From: a virus
Length of the DNA: 35,107 bases
IMG/VR virus record: IMGVR_UViG_3300010885_051823
Span: 1 to 35,107 of that record
Reading direction: 5' to 3' (one strand)
Shown: piece after piece, positions 1 through 7,165 of the stretch
Layout: each line of letters starts with the position of its first letter
Position numbering within the stretch: position 1 is the stretch's first letter
Program-made: the position numbers and the translations under genes
Notes under the pieces: generated by a model
Told to the model about the DNA's origin: nothing
Database searches by the model: none
What the model saw: the letters and a program-made list of their open reading frames with translations, nothing else

Positions 1-40
1 GTTACTACCCTATTAACTTCTCTTATTCTTTGCTACCCCT

Positions 41-175
41 GCCCTTGGAAACATTTATCTAGATTAAGTTCTAGCAGTCGTTTCCGAGGGCTATTCTTTT
101 TTGACTACAAATTACCCGTATAATAAAATAACAAATCGTTAAAACCTTTACGCAGTAAGCTTTCGAGGGCTAAAT
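41..175 (+). ncRNA. candidate ωRNA / structured leader of iscB
   Basis: The stretch before iscB can fold strongly. Bases 41-52 (GCCCTTGGAAAC) pair with 80-91 (GTTTCCGAGGGC) over 12 bp with one G-T wobble, enclosing an inner CTAGA/TCTAG stem (59-63 with 70-74). The string CGAGGGCTA occurs in the right arm of this stem and again just before the iscB start codon, which leaves room for a competing or pseudoknot pairing. IscB proteins are known to use an ωRNA encoded directly upstream with its guide at the 5' end. If that applies here, the guide lies at or beyond the left edge. The structure is seen; the ωRNA role is inferred from position. Confidence 0.6.
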
Positions 176-1477
176 ATGAAATATGTATTTTGTTTAAACG
201 CAGACAAAACTCCGATGAATCCGATTAAAGCAGGAGAGGCTAGACATCTTCTTAAAAACAAAAAAGCAGCAGTATTTTTAAATTATCCATTTGTAATTAT
301 TTTAAAAGAACAGAAAATACAGAATCTAATAGAATCATATCGTCTCAAAATAGATCCAGGCGCTTGCTGGACAGGTTTGGCAATAGTAAATGATTGCACG
401 GGAGATGTTATTTGGGCGGCTGAATTGAGACATAGAGGACGTGCTATGCCAGGATTAAAAGAAGGAATAACCGAAAAATTAACGGCTAGGAGATCAATCA
501 GACGGGGAAGAAGAGCTAGGCACACCCGTTATAGAGCGCCAAGGTTTGACAACAGATCTAGAATAAATGGATGGTTGCCCCCAAGTCTACAAAGCAGAAT
601 TTTAAACATAATGACTTGGGTAACTAGATTGAAAAAATTTTGCCTTATTAACGCTATTAGCCAAGAATTAGTAAAATTTAACATGGCATTGATAGACAAT
701 CCCAATATTCAAGGCAAAGAATACCAACAAGGAGAATTATGTGGATACGAAACAAGAGAATATTTATTAGAAAAATGGAATAGACAATGTGCTTATTGTG
801 ACGTTAATAATGTGCCATTAGAAATAGAACATATTATTCCTCGTTCTAAAAACGGATCTAACTCTATCAGAAATTTAACTTTAAGTTGCCATAAATGCAA
901 TATTAAAAAAGGTACGCAAGACATCAAAGATTTTCTTAAAAAAGATCCTAACAGATTAGCAAATATTCTTAAACGTACAAAAATGCCTTTAAAAGATGCG
1001 GCGGCTGTAAATGCTACTAGATGGGCTTTATTGAATGAGTTAAAAAAGACAAAATTGCCTGTAGAGTGTGGCAGTGGCGGGTTAACTAAATACAACCGCA
1101 CATCTCAAAAAATAAACAAATCTCATTGGACTGATGCTGCTTGTGTTGGATTATCTACACCTAAACTTAATATTAAAGGTGTTCAGCCATTAATTATTGC
1201 AGCAATAGGACATGGAAATAGACAGTTATGCCAAACAGATAAATATGGGTTTCCTAAATCACATCGACAAAATGTTAAAAAATATTTTGGATTTCAAACT
1301 GGTGACATTGTTATTGCTAATGTATCAAAAGGTAAACATAAAGGAGTCCACAAAGGTAAATTAACCGTTAGAAAAACAGGATCGTTTGGTATTACTACTA
1401 GTCAAGGTAAAAAAGATGGTATTAATTATAAAAATTGCAAAGTGATTCACAAAGCTGATGGTTACAACTATCAATAA
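176..1477 (+). CDS. iscB: IscB RNA-guided nuclease (RuvC-HNH, OMEGA family)
   Basis: 433 residues, the usual IscB size. Domains in order: N-terminal PLMP-like segment (residues 8-34, here with a TPMNP core); RuvC-I around D60 (KIDPG); Arg-rich bridge helix 105-127 (RRSIRRGRRARHTRYR); RuvC-II with E164; HNH domain 200-246 with zinc pairs C205/C208 and C238/C241 and catalytic IEH at 217-219; RuvC-III with H317 and D320 (HWTDAACVG); then the C-terminal target-recognition-like region (TDKYGFPKSHRQ). All catalytic residues are present, so it looks active. IscB cuts double-stranded DNA matching an ωRNA guide. It is the left-most gene, on the + strand, with the folded leader directly upstream. Its base composition is as AT-rich as its neighbours, which suggests long residence. 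No tnpA is visible. Confidence 0.95.
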   Translation: MKYVFCLNADKTPMNPIKAGEARHLLKNKKAAVFLNYPFVIILKEQKIQNLIESYRLKIDPGACWTGLAIVNDCTGDVIWAAELRHRGRAMPGLKEGITEKLTARRSIRRGRRARHTRYRAPRFDNRSRINGWLPPSLQSRILNIMTWVTRLKKFCLINAISQELVKFNMALIDNPNIQGKEYQQGELCGYETREYLLEKWNRQCAYCDVNNVPLEIEHIIPRSKNGSNSIRNLTLSCHKCNIKKGTQDIKDFLKKDPNRLANILKRTKMPLKDAAAVNATRWALLNELKKTKLPVECGSGGLTKYNRTSQKINKSHWTDAACVGLSTPKLNIKGVQPLIIAAIGHGNRQLCQTDKYGFPKSHRQNVKKYFGFQTGDIVIANVSKGKHKGVHKGKLTVRKTGSFGITTSQGKKDGINYKNCKVIHKADGYNYQ

Positions 1478-1778
1478 AGAAACATTAAATACATTAACTT
1501 TGGCTATTGATAAAATTGTAACCAATAGTTTAGAAAATAATACTAAACCATTTTTACATATTAATCCAATTACCGGAGAAATTGTTACTTATTTTTCAAA
1601 AATTACACCTTATCTAGGTTTTATTGAATTAATAATTGATTGGGATGTAGTTAAACACTATTATTTGTTGCCCGAAAAATGGAAATTGTCATTTTACAAA
1701 AATACTTTAAAACGTATTTTAAGTAATTATATATTTACAATCGGTTCAACTAAATTTTTAGCTAATAAACGTCCATAA
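1458..1778 (+). CDS. hypothetical protein, possibly 5'-truncated
   Basis: 106-residue ORF that begins inside the last 20 bp of iscB and ends in antisense overlap (52 bp) with the next gene. No family is recognised. It is rich in Leu/Ile/Asn, with an aromatic stretch around residues 58-78, and reads like a soluble AT-rich phage protein. There is no Shine-Dalgarno before the ATG, so it would need translational coupling to iscB. Because IscB elements insert by their ends, this could be the remainder of a gene whose 5' part was displaced by the element. Whether it is expressed is uncertain. Confidence 0.4.
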   Translation: MVTTINKETLNTLTLAIDKIVTNSLENNTKPFLHINPITGEIVTYFSKITPYLGFIELIIDWDVVKHYYLLPEKWKLSFYKNTLKRILSNYIFTIGSTKFLANKRP

Positions 1779-1978
1779 ATATCAAGAATAGTTGCTTCAG
1801 TTTCTCCTGTAAATGCAACAATTACAGATAATTCTACAGATAAACCATCTTTAAATATAGAATCCGTAGCAATTAATTCTAATAATCCATATTCAGAAAT
1901 TGATAACGGAGTTCTATCTTCTGACAATTCACTATATTGACAAAAACCTTCGTTACTTAATTTTAATTTTTGAGTCAT
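1727..1978 (-). CDS. hypothetical protein
   Basis: 83 residues, not recognised; acidic, with alternating hydrophobic stretches. Its start lies 2 nt after the stop of the upstream 98-residue gene, so the pair is very likely co-transcribed and translationally coupled; no separate ribosome site is visible. Its 3' end overlaps the opposing 106-residue ORF, which makes one of the two ends suspect. The tight spacing favours this one being real. Confidence 0.6.
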   Translation of the reverse strand: MTQKLKLSNEGFCQYSELSEDRTPLSISEYGLLELIATDSIFKDGLSVELSVIVAFTGETEATILDIYGRLLAKNLVEPIVNI

Positions 1979-1980
1979 AA

Positions 1981-2277
1981 TTAATTTTCTAAATTTTTTT
2001 TTAAACTTTTAATTTTTTGAACGTGATCTAAAGTTAATTTAGCATTTTCAATAAGCAATTTAAAATTAGCTTCATTAAAACATACACCAGCTATCTTGTG
2101 TGTTTGATTGTTGTCATCAATATACCCTAGCTCTAGAGTGAAATCAAACTCATCTGTAGTGAAACCAAACCGCATCAACCAGCAATTTTCATACCCATTT
2201 TTAAAAGTGTGGTGGTGAACGTCCCAATCAAACTGATTAACTTCTTCTTGGCTTAATTCATTTTTGTCTTTTTCCAT
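1981..2277 (-). CDS. hypothetical protein
   Basis: 98 residues, mostly acidic, with a His cluster (VHHHTF, residues 20-25) and a C-terminal basic helix ending in KSLKKNLEN. No family is recognised. A strong Shine-Dalgarno (AGGAGG, 4 nt before the ATG) sets the start. The right end of the tnpB element lies directly upstream of that Shine-Dalgarno, so the gene has been cut off from its original promoter and may now be read from within the element. Confidence 0.7.
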   Translation of the reverse strand: MEKDKNELSQEEVNQFDWDVHHHTFKNGYENCWLMRFGFTTDEFDFTLELGYIDDNNQTHKIAGVCFNEANFKLLIENAKLTLDHVQKIKSLKKNLEN

Positions 2278-2281
2278 ATAA

Positions 2282-2287
2282 CCTCCT
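2282..2287 (-). promoter_or_regulatory. Shine-Dalgarno of the 98-residue gene at the IS boundary
   Basis: AGGAGG on the minus strand, 4 nt upstream of the ATG at 2277. It decides the start of that gene. The tnpB element's terminal hairpin begins only a few bases further upstream, so any guide segment read out of the element end would contain this site. Confidence 0.8.
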
Positions 2288-2290
2288 AGT

Positions 2291-2325
2291 TGACATCCTC
2301 CCCGACATGAATGTCGAGGATTCCC
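2291..2325 (-). repeat. IS200/IS605-type right-end hairpin of tnpB element 1
   Basis: Imperfect palindrome CGACAT-GA-ATGTCG (2303-2316) with outer ATCCT/AGGAT arms, directly after the tnpB stop codon. IS200/IS605 elements carry subterminal hairpins at both ends, and the 3' end of tnpB plus this hairpin is where TnpB guide RNA (reRNA/ωRNA) scaffolds are encoded. The exact cleavage site and target site cannot be fixed by eye. Confidence 0.75.
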
Positions 2326-3554
2326 TTAAAACAACTTTAATTGTGTTGCTTTAAAGGTGGTTGACACTTCACGGGGTACTGCTTGATTTGACTCAAGTCT
2401 AACATTCCCTCGATGTCCGTTTAAAGTTTCGGTCTGTCCAACCGCAACTTTAGTTATATTTCTAGTATTAAGTATATTTTTACTTGCATTGATATCTCTA
2501 TCGTGGACATCTCTACAGTACAAACAAGTCCATTCTCTTACATTTAATGCCTTTTTACCGCCTATTTGTTGGCAGCTAGAGCACCTTTGAGAGGTTGGTT
2601 CGTATCTGTTAATTATCCTAAACTCCCTGCCATAGATTTCTGATTTAGCAGACAACATATCTCTAAATGTTCTCCAACCTAAATCACTTATAGCACGAGA
2701 GAGTTGACGATTCTTAATCATATTTGAGACTGCTAAATCTTCTAAAACTATTACTTGATTTTCGTTAACAATTTTAGTTGAGAGTTTATGCAGAAAGTCG
2801 TTTCTAGTGTCGGCTATTTTAGCATGTAACTTAGCTACTTTAAGTCTTGCTATCTCACGTCTTTTACTTCCTTTAGTCTTTCTGCTTAAGTTCTTTTGTA
2901 GTCTCTTTAATTTCCTCAAATATTTCTTAAGAGGCTTAGGGGCTTTAACTTTCTCTCCAGTCGATAGGGTTGCAAAATCGGTAATTCCTAAATCAATACC
3001 TACTGACTTACCGTTATCTGGTAATTGAGTAGGATTAATCTCTACTAGAAAACTTAAGAAATAGCGATTAGCAGCATCTTTTATGACTGTTACACTCGTA
3101 GGAACAGAAGGTAAATCTCTAGACCAAATAATCTCTAATTGACCTATTTTAGGTAGATAGACTTTATCTTGGAGTACCTTGAAAGCGTTATTAGTAAACC
3201 TAGCAGTCTGGTATCCTCTACGTCTTTTAAACTTAGGTGGCTTAACTTTAATGCCTTTTCTTTTTCCTTTAATTGAATTAAAAAAGTTAGAATAAGCTGT
3301 CTCCAAATCCCTAATAGATTGTTGCAATGGAACGCTAGAAACTTCACCTAACCACTTCTTCTCTTCTGTTTTTTGGCTTGAGTTAATCTCTTACTTAATT
3401 CTGTTTCTTTAGGCTTTTTACCCCCATTCTTATATTGTTCTTGACAGAAAGCTAGAGCGTCATTCCAAGCTACGCGACAACAACCAAAAAGTTGAGCTAA
3501 ACTTATTAGTTGTGTGTTAGTTGGGTAAATGCGATACTTATATCTAGCTTTCAT
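2326..3554 (-). pseudogene. tnpB: TnpB RNA-guided nuclease, broken by a single-base frameshift
   Basis: Two adjoining frames together give one complete TnpB. The N-terminal part (3554-3348, starting MKARYKYRIYP) runs into a stop. The rest (read from about 3375 to 2326) continues with WLGEVSSVPLQQ. The break maps to an A6 run on the coding strand (3369-3374); one more A, or a -1 slip there, restores KKTEEKKWLGEV. Within the second frame, numbered from its ATG at 3327, all catalytic features are present: D112 (GIDLG), E196 (LEDL), zinc pairs C249/C252 and C268/C271, D278 (DRD). The protein ends QLKLF, a sliding-clamp-binding type motif. TnpB cuts DNA next to a short TAM, guided by RNA from the element's 3' end. 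No TnpA is present. Confidence 0.9.
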
Positions 3555-3609
3555 CGTTAATTATTTTTATGCTATGCTACCATTATACATAATATTTAAG
3601 TAGTTAGCA

Positions 3610-3780
3610 ATGTCAAGATTAGATTTAATTGTTTCAGAAGAAGAAAAACGACTCTTAGAAGAGTACTGTAGGAAGACGAAAAGAACAAAGACTGATGTTC
3701 TCAGAGAGTTAATTAGGAGTTTAAACCCGAATACAAAGCCGTCCTGAAGGACGGGGTTTTAGACCCAATTTTTCGATAAA
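3610..3780 (+). CDS. small ribbon-helix-helix (CopG/Arc-like) protein
   Basis: 56 residues, divergent from tnpB. It starts MSRLDLIVSEEEKRLLEEYC and continues RTKTDVLRELIRSF: a β-strand followed by two helices, the ribbon-helix-helix DNA-binding pattern. Such small proteins are often found beside cyanobacterial tnpB elements and may repress them. The last ~15 residues are encoded by the element's terminal hairpin (3740-3755), so the natural C-terminus may differ. The 55-bp tnpB/RHH interval would hold divergent promoters. The fold is an inference from the sequence pattern. Confidence 0.6.
3737..3780. repeat. left-end hairpin of tnpB element 1 (shared repeat)
   Basis: CCGTCC-TGAA-GGACGG hairpin (3740-3755) followed by GGGGTTTT and a short GGG...CCC stem. 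A second copy with the same layout lies at 18537-18580 far from any tnpB. It probably marks the left end of the tnpB element and may also act as a terminator. Confidence 0.6.
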
Positions 3781-3804
3781 CTCCGCAATTGTTAAACTGC
3801 GGAG
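3781..3804 (-). terminator. hairpin after the papain-like protease gene
   Basis: CTCCGCA pairs with TGCGGAG around a 10-nt loop, 10 bp past the stop of the minus-strand protease gene. On the minus strand it is followed by TTTATCG, a short T-tract. It probably ends the leftward structural operon; the tnpB element appears to have landed just beyond it. Confidence 0.5.
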
Positions 3805-3814
3805 AAATAATATT

Positions 3815-4600
3815 TTAAACTATATTATTAATTTTCCAAAAATTAGAAGCTAAAGAATTACCATCTTGGTCATCACCTACTAGATATTCATAAGGCATTG
3901 TAAAATAACCTTTTTGTCCCCAATGTTCACCCCATGAATTTCTGACAATAAATACTTTTTTAGTATCATCATAACCCACTGCTAAGACTGCATGACCACC
4001 TAAAATTTCTTCATTATCAAAATCAGGAAATTTAAGAACACCTGATTGAGCTACTTCCGGACTTTCAAAAGAACTATAGACAGTAAACCCAAATACAAAA
4101 GGATAACCACTGGCTAAAGCTTGTTTAAATGTCAAAATGCTTTGAGCTAAACTTTCATATTTAATGCCTTTGTGCAATGATGCTGCTACATAAACTGATG
4201 GTGATGGTTTTTGTTTAAATTTAATATCATCATCTGAATAAGTCCATAGAGGCTCTGGAGGAACACCAAATTTAGCAACAGTGTGAATGCCATCATGTAT
4301 TTCTGCTCCTGCATCTTCGTCAACAGTGCCTTCAATAACTCGTTCGTTATAGTAAATAAATAAACGAGAAGGTTGGAAAACTGGTAATTTTTCTTTAATT
4401 AAATCAAATTCAAGAGCACCAGCAATAGCATTAGCTGTACAAGAGCCTAAAGATCCTTGATTGTAAACTGCAGGACATTTTGGTCTTAAATCAACTTTAA
4501 CAGGTAAATTTTCAACAGTAAGCAAAGAATGAAATTTAGGAGCGGTTTCATCTTTAACTTTGCTACGAATCCAACCATATTTACGAGTAATGTTAGTCAT
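3815..4600 (-). CDS. papain-like cysteine protease (C1 family, xylellain-like)
   Basis: About 261 residues from the ATG at 4600; an upstream in-frame TTG at 4609 is possible. Counting from that TTG, the papain signatures are the oxyanion-hole Q51 and C57 in QGSLGSCTANA, H206 in GGHAVLAVGYDD, and N224 in RNSWGEHWGQKGYF. A short N-terminal stretch before KVDLRPKCP replaces a long propeptide, as in xylellain-like C1 peptidases. There is no signal peptide. It is the last gene of the leftward structural operon, just before a terminator. A full catalytic set suggests an active protease for virion maturation, host takeover or entry; the sequence does not tell which. C1 proteases are unusual in phages. 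Confidence 0.9.
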   Translation of the reverse strand: MTNITRKYGWIRSKVKDETAPKFHSLLTVENLPVKVDLRPKCPAVYNQGSLGSCTANAIAGALEFDLIKEKLPVFQPSRLFIYYNERVIEGTVDEDAGAEIHDGIHTVAKFGVPPEPLWTYSDDDIKFKQKPSPSVYVAASLHKGIKYESLAQSILTFKQALASGYPFVFGFTVYSSFESPEVAQSGVLKFPDFDNEEILGGHAVLAVGYDDTKKVFIVRNSWGEHWGQKGYFTMPYEYLVGDDQDGNSLASNFWKINNIV

Positions 4601-4663
4601 ATTTATCAAATTAATAATCTTTAATACAAATGATTATAAACTAAAATTGTCAACATGTTTTCA

Positions 4664-5131
4664 TTAAGCAGCAGTAGCAAGTCCTTGAGGAAACTGTACA
4701 AATAAAGCTAATTTCAATCCTAAAACAGGGTCATAACCATAATTAAGAGCACTAGGAGTAGAAAACGCTCTATGGCTAACTACCCTGCCTGTAATTCCAT
4801 TAACTGTGGCTAAAATATCACCCTGTGCTTGTATAGGTAATGGATAAACTTTTGGGTTAATTAATCTTCCTTCAAAATAAACAGTTTGAGTATCAGATCC
4901 TAAAGGAGTTTCTAAAATAGCTTGAGATAAACTAGTTTCTTTAAGATAACAACTCAAAATAACTTGTTTATATTCAATATCTGGAACATAAGCGTTACCA
5001 TCTGGTAAATATTGAATTTCTACAGAAATATTGTCACGAATAGTATTAAATGACAATGTTGCATTAGGAATGACATTTAAAATATCACCTATCATGTTTA
5101 TCTCATCTCGAAAAGAAAAATCAAAAACCAT
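4664..5131 (-). CDS. hypothetical phage protein (possible virion component)
   Basis: 155 residues, β-rich, no signal peptide or membrane segment. Not recognised. The composition (many Val/Ile/Thr strands; NVIPNATLSF, EGRLINPKVYPLPIQ) resembles small head-tail or tail completion proteins. It follows the 68-residue gene by 4 nt, so both belong to the leftward operon. Confidence 0.6.
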   Translation of the reverse strand: MVFDFSFRDEINMIGDILNVIPNATLSFNTIRDNISVEIQYLPDGNAYVPDIEYKQVILSCYLKETSLSQAILETPLGSDTQTVYFEGRLINPKVYPLPIQAQGDILATVNGITGRVVSHRAFSTPSALNYGYDPVLGLKLALFVQFPQGLATAA

Positions 5132-5135
5132 AATA

Positions 5136-5342
5136 TTAATAAATATTTTTATTTTTAAATGTGTTTAACAATTTAATATGTTCTAAAGATTTAAACCCAT
5201 GCTTTATGCCGTGCTCTATCAAAGTTTCTTCAATGTAAATGTTCCCATTGTCAAGATACCAATGAAGACCTTTAATTAACATACCTTGTCGATTAAAATT
5301 TTGAATATGTTCTGGCAATTCAGGAATTAATGTGTAAGTCAT
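5136..5342 (-). CDS. hypothetical protein
   Basis: 68 residues, not recognised. It contains a GLHWYLDNGNIYIEE stretch and a Lys-rich C-terminus. The start is an ATG; the stop of a 37-residue membrane peptide lies 2 nt upstream, which suggests coupling. It is part of the leftward operon. Confidence 0.55.
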   Translation of the reverse strand: MTYTLIPELPEHIQNFNRQGMLIKGLHWYLDNGNIYIEETLIEHGIKHGFKSLEHIKLLNTFKNKNIY

Positions 5343-5343
5343 A

Positions 5344-5457
5344 TTAATTATTTAAAATATTAATACAAAATAATATTAACCACAACGCTAAACCAATAAT
5401 AAATATTACCGTTAACACTGACAACAATTGGTCAACATAAACAATTAAAAAAATCAT
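5344..5457 (-). CDS. 37-residue predicted membrane peptide
   Basis: A short ORF starting MIFLIVYVDQLLSVLTVIF and continuing almost entirely hydrophobic (LALWLILF) to residue 32: one or two membrane passes with a polar Asn-rich end. It fits exactly between neighbours, with its stop 2 nt before the next start. No Shine-Dalgarno is obvious. It could be a small holin-like or lysis-accessory peptide; function is unknown. Confidence 0.45.
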   Translation of the reverse strand: MIFLIVYVDQLLSVLTVIFIIGLALWLILFCINILNN

Positions 5458-5551
5458 AAATTAATTTTGAGATTTTTTAGTTAAAATAACATAAATATTT
5501 GATTGGTCAAACAAACAATCTAATCACTAAAATTTGTCCATTAACAAAATT

Positions 5552-5797
5552 TTAATCCCAATTTACAGGCTTCCACTGTTCATTAGGTTTAACTTTTAAC
5601 ATACCATCAGTCAAAGGTAAAGAAACTTGTTTAGCAATATCTTGGCGCTGTTTTGCTAAATCTTTTTCCATTCTTTTTTTTAACTTTAATTTCATTTCTA
5701 ATCTTTGCCTGTGTTCTGATTCATTAATCAGAGAAAGCACTAATATCCCGAAAATGGATACAGTAAGACCATATAACCAAATCGGAATAACAATCAT
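5552..5797 (-). CDS. membrane-anchored coiled-coil protein (spanin/holin-accessory-like)
   Basis: 81 residues: an N-terminal membrane segment (about 3-24, IPIWLYGLTVSIFGILVLSL) followed by a charged helix rich in Lys/Glu/Gln/Arg (25-58) and a polar tail ending WKPVNWD. This is the topology of inner-membrane spanins or T4-like lysis accessories. Its ATG overlaps the stop of the upstream 71-residue holin-like gene by 4 nt (ATGA). No sequence family is recognised; the lysis role is inferred from topology and pairing. Confidence 0.6.
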   Translation of the reverse strand: MIVIPIWLYGLTVSIFGILVLSLINESEHRQRLEMKLKLKKRMEKDLAKQRQDIAKQVSLPLTDGMLKVKPNEQWKPVNWD

Positions 5798-6009
5798 TTT
5801 TCATTTTCCTCTTCATCTTCAATTTTATTAACTAAACGAATTGGAATTTTATTATTAACTTGCAAATAAGTTAAAGCTGAACCTAAAACAAGAGAAAGAC
5901 CTTGTGATAAATCATTGCTTTTAAGATAAGCGCTGTTATAGCCAATTCCTAAAAGACAACCAATCATAATCATAAAAGGTAACCCAACATCGTACAATTT
6001 ACTGTTCAT
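5794..6009 (-). CDS. putative holin (two membrane segments)
   Basis: 71 residues with hydrophobic segments at about 6-28 (VGLPFMIMIGCLLGIGY) and 36-50 (GLSLVLGSALTYL), and a very acidic, charged C-terminus (KIEDEEENEK). Size, two-pass pattern and charged tail fit a small phage holin. It is coupled by ATGA overlap to the membrane/coiled-coil gene downstream. No endolysin is found beside it. Confidence 0.5.
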   Translation of the reverse strand: MNSKLYDVGLPFMIMIGCLLGIGYNSAYLKSNDLSQGLSLVLGSALTYLQVNNKIPIRLVNKIEDEEENEK

Positions 6010-6052
6010 AATTTAAAAATTTTTACAACTTTAAATGTAATTTACCACAATT

Positions 6053-6376
6053 TTACAGTTTATTTTTAATGGTTTGAGCAATTTTATCTAACCATTCAAT
6101 ATTAATCATCGGTTCTGCAAGTTGAAAAACTTTCCAGCCGTGGTAAACCAATAAATTATTTTTTTCGTAATCTCGTAAAAGTCCTACGCCGCTTGAATGC
6201 TTGCTTTTTACCCATAATCCTCCATTGATTTCGATAGCAACTTGCGTGGATATATGAGCAAAATCAAGCCTAAACTTTCTTTTGGGAATTGCTAAAACTT
6301 CCCTTTGCAATAAAAGATCAGAATGTGTAGATTCCCAAAGATTTAAAAATTTACTTTCTAGTGCGCTATTGCTCAT
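6053..6376 (-). CDS. Vsr/DUF559-like PD-(D/E)XK endonuclease
   Basis: 107 residues. The core RLDFAHISTQVAIEINGGLW gives D38 and E49 with N51, followed by SKHSSGVGLLRDYEKNNLL and the closing strand GWKVFQL. This matches the single-domain very-short-patch-repair/DUF559 nuclease fold common in phage genomes (RxDFA...AIEIxGG...GxxxDxEKxN). It would nick or cut DNA; its substrate is unknown. Its ATG overlaps the stop of the upstream protease-like gene (ATGA). Confidence 0.8.
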   Translation of the reverse strand: MSNSALESKFLNLWESTHSDLLLQREVLAIPKRKFRLDFAHISTQVAIEINGGLWVKSKHSSGVGLLRDYEKNNLLVYHGWKVFQLAEPMINIEWLDKIAQTIKNKL

Positions 6377-7041
6377 GCAAAAGAAAGAATTTTAGCGGTC
6401 TGGGAATTTAAAACTCTAGCACTTGGACAATTACCAGCCGTCACTAAAGATAACTCAATAGTTTCTTGATACCCTGAACGAATCCAATAAGGAGCCACAG
6501 GAAAAGAATTATTAGCATATTCAAAACCTGGTATCAAATGTGGGCAATTATCATCATCAAAATCTGTATTACAAACAGGACAAATCATAGATCCATCAGC
6601 TAGACCACCAATAGAAGCATTAATTTTCCGCCCGTAATTTAGCTCACTAGTGATAGGATGACTGGTTTCGGTAGCAATGCAACATTTAAGCTGATAAAGC
6701 CCCTCATCTGCCATAATTTGTCGATCGATATCAGGCGCAGGAGATAAAGCTAGAAAATAATCTTGAACTTCTTGGCTAGGTTGAGGGTAATGATACAAAC
6801 AAGCATCATAAATAAAAGCGTGTTGTGCTGCGACATTCTCCCATTGATGATCTAAAAGCAGTGGTTTTCCGGGATAAGTCTGAGCCATTTGAATTAAAGA
6901 ATTTTTATCCCATTTAAACATTGAGGCGTGAAGCAAGTTATTGCTTGCTAAAACATCAAAACTGGATAACTCCCCGTCTGTGTATTCAGGAGAATTATGA
7001 GGTCTATATTGATTAATTTTTTGTAAAGTTGCTGCGTCCAT
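6373..7041 (-). CDS. putative capsid-maturation (prohead) protease with zinc-binding insert
   Basis: 222 residues. GKPLLLDHQWENV holds a conserved-looking His (H65) and KINASIGG a Ser (S143), the spacing and context of phage prohead serine proteases. It is followed by MICPVCNTDFDDDNCPHLIPG (C154, C157, C166, H168), a zinc-knuckle insert, and ELSLVTAGNCPSARVL, resembling the EVSLV end of these proteases. It begins a leftward operon. The catalytic assignment is an inference from motifs; the alternative is a structural protein derived from such a protease. Confidence 0.5.
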   Translation of the reverse strand: MDAATLQKINQYRPHNSPEYTDGELSSFDVLASNNLLHASMFKWDKNSLIQMAQTYPGKPLLLDHQWENVAAQHAFIYDACLYHYPQPSQEVQDYFLALSPAPDIDRQIMADEGLYQLKCCIATETSHPITSELNYGRKINASIGGLADGSMICPVCNTDFDDDNCPHLIPGFEYANNSFPVAPYWIRSGYQETIELSLVTAGNCPSARVLNSQTAKILSFA

Positions 7042-7165
7042 ATTTTTTATATTAATTCATTCTATCTATCAGTATAAAAGTTTTTTTGTTGTTTGAGTAA
7101 ATGTCAAGTTAGTATTTAACCATTTTCAATGTTATACTAATTAAAATTTTGTAAATATTAAGTTT

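Noticed and set aside
3144-3347. 67-codon minus-strand ORF beginning near the tnpB1 break
   Set aside because: It is a third reading frame of the tnpB1 pseudogene; the TnpB sequence accounts for the DNA in the other two frames.
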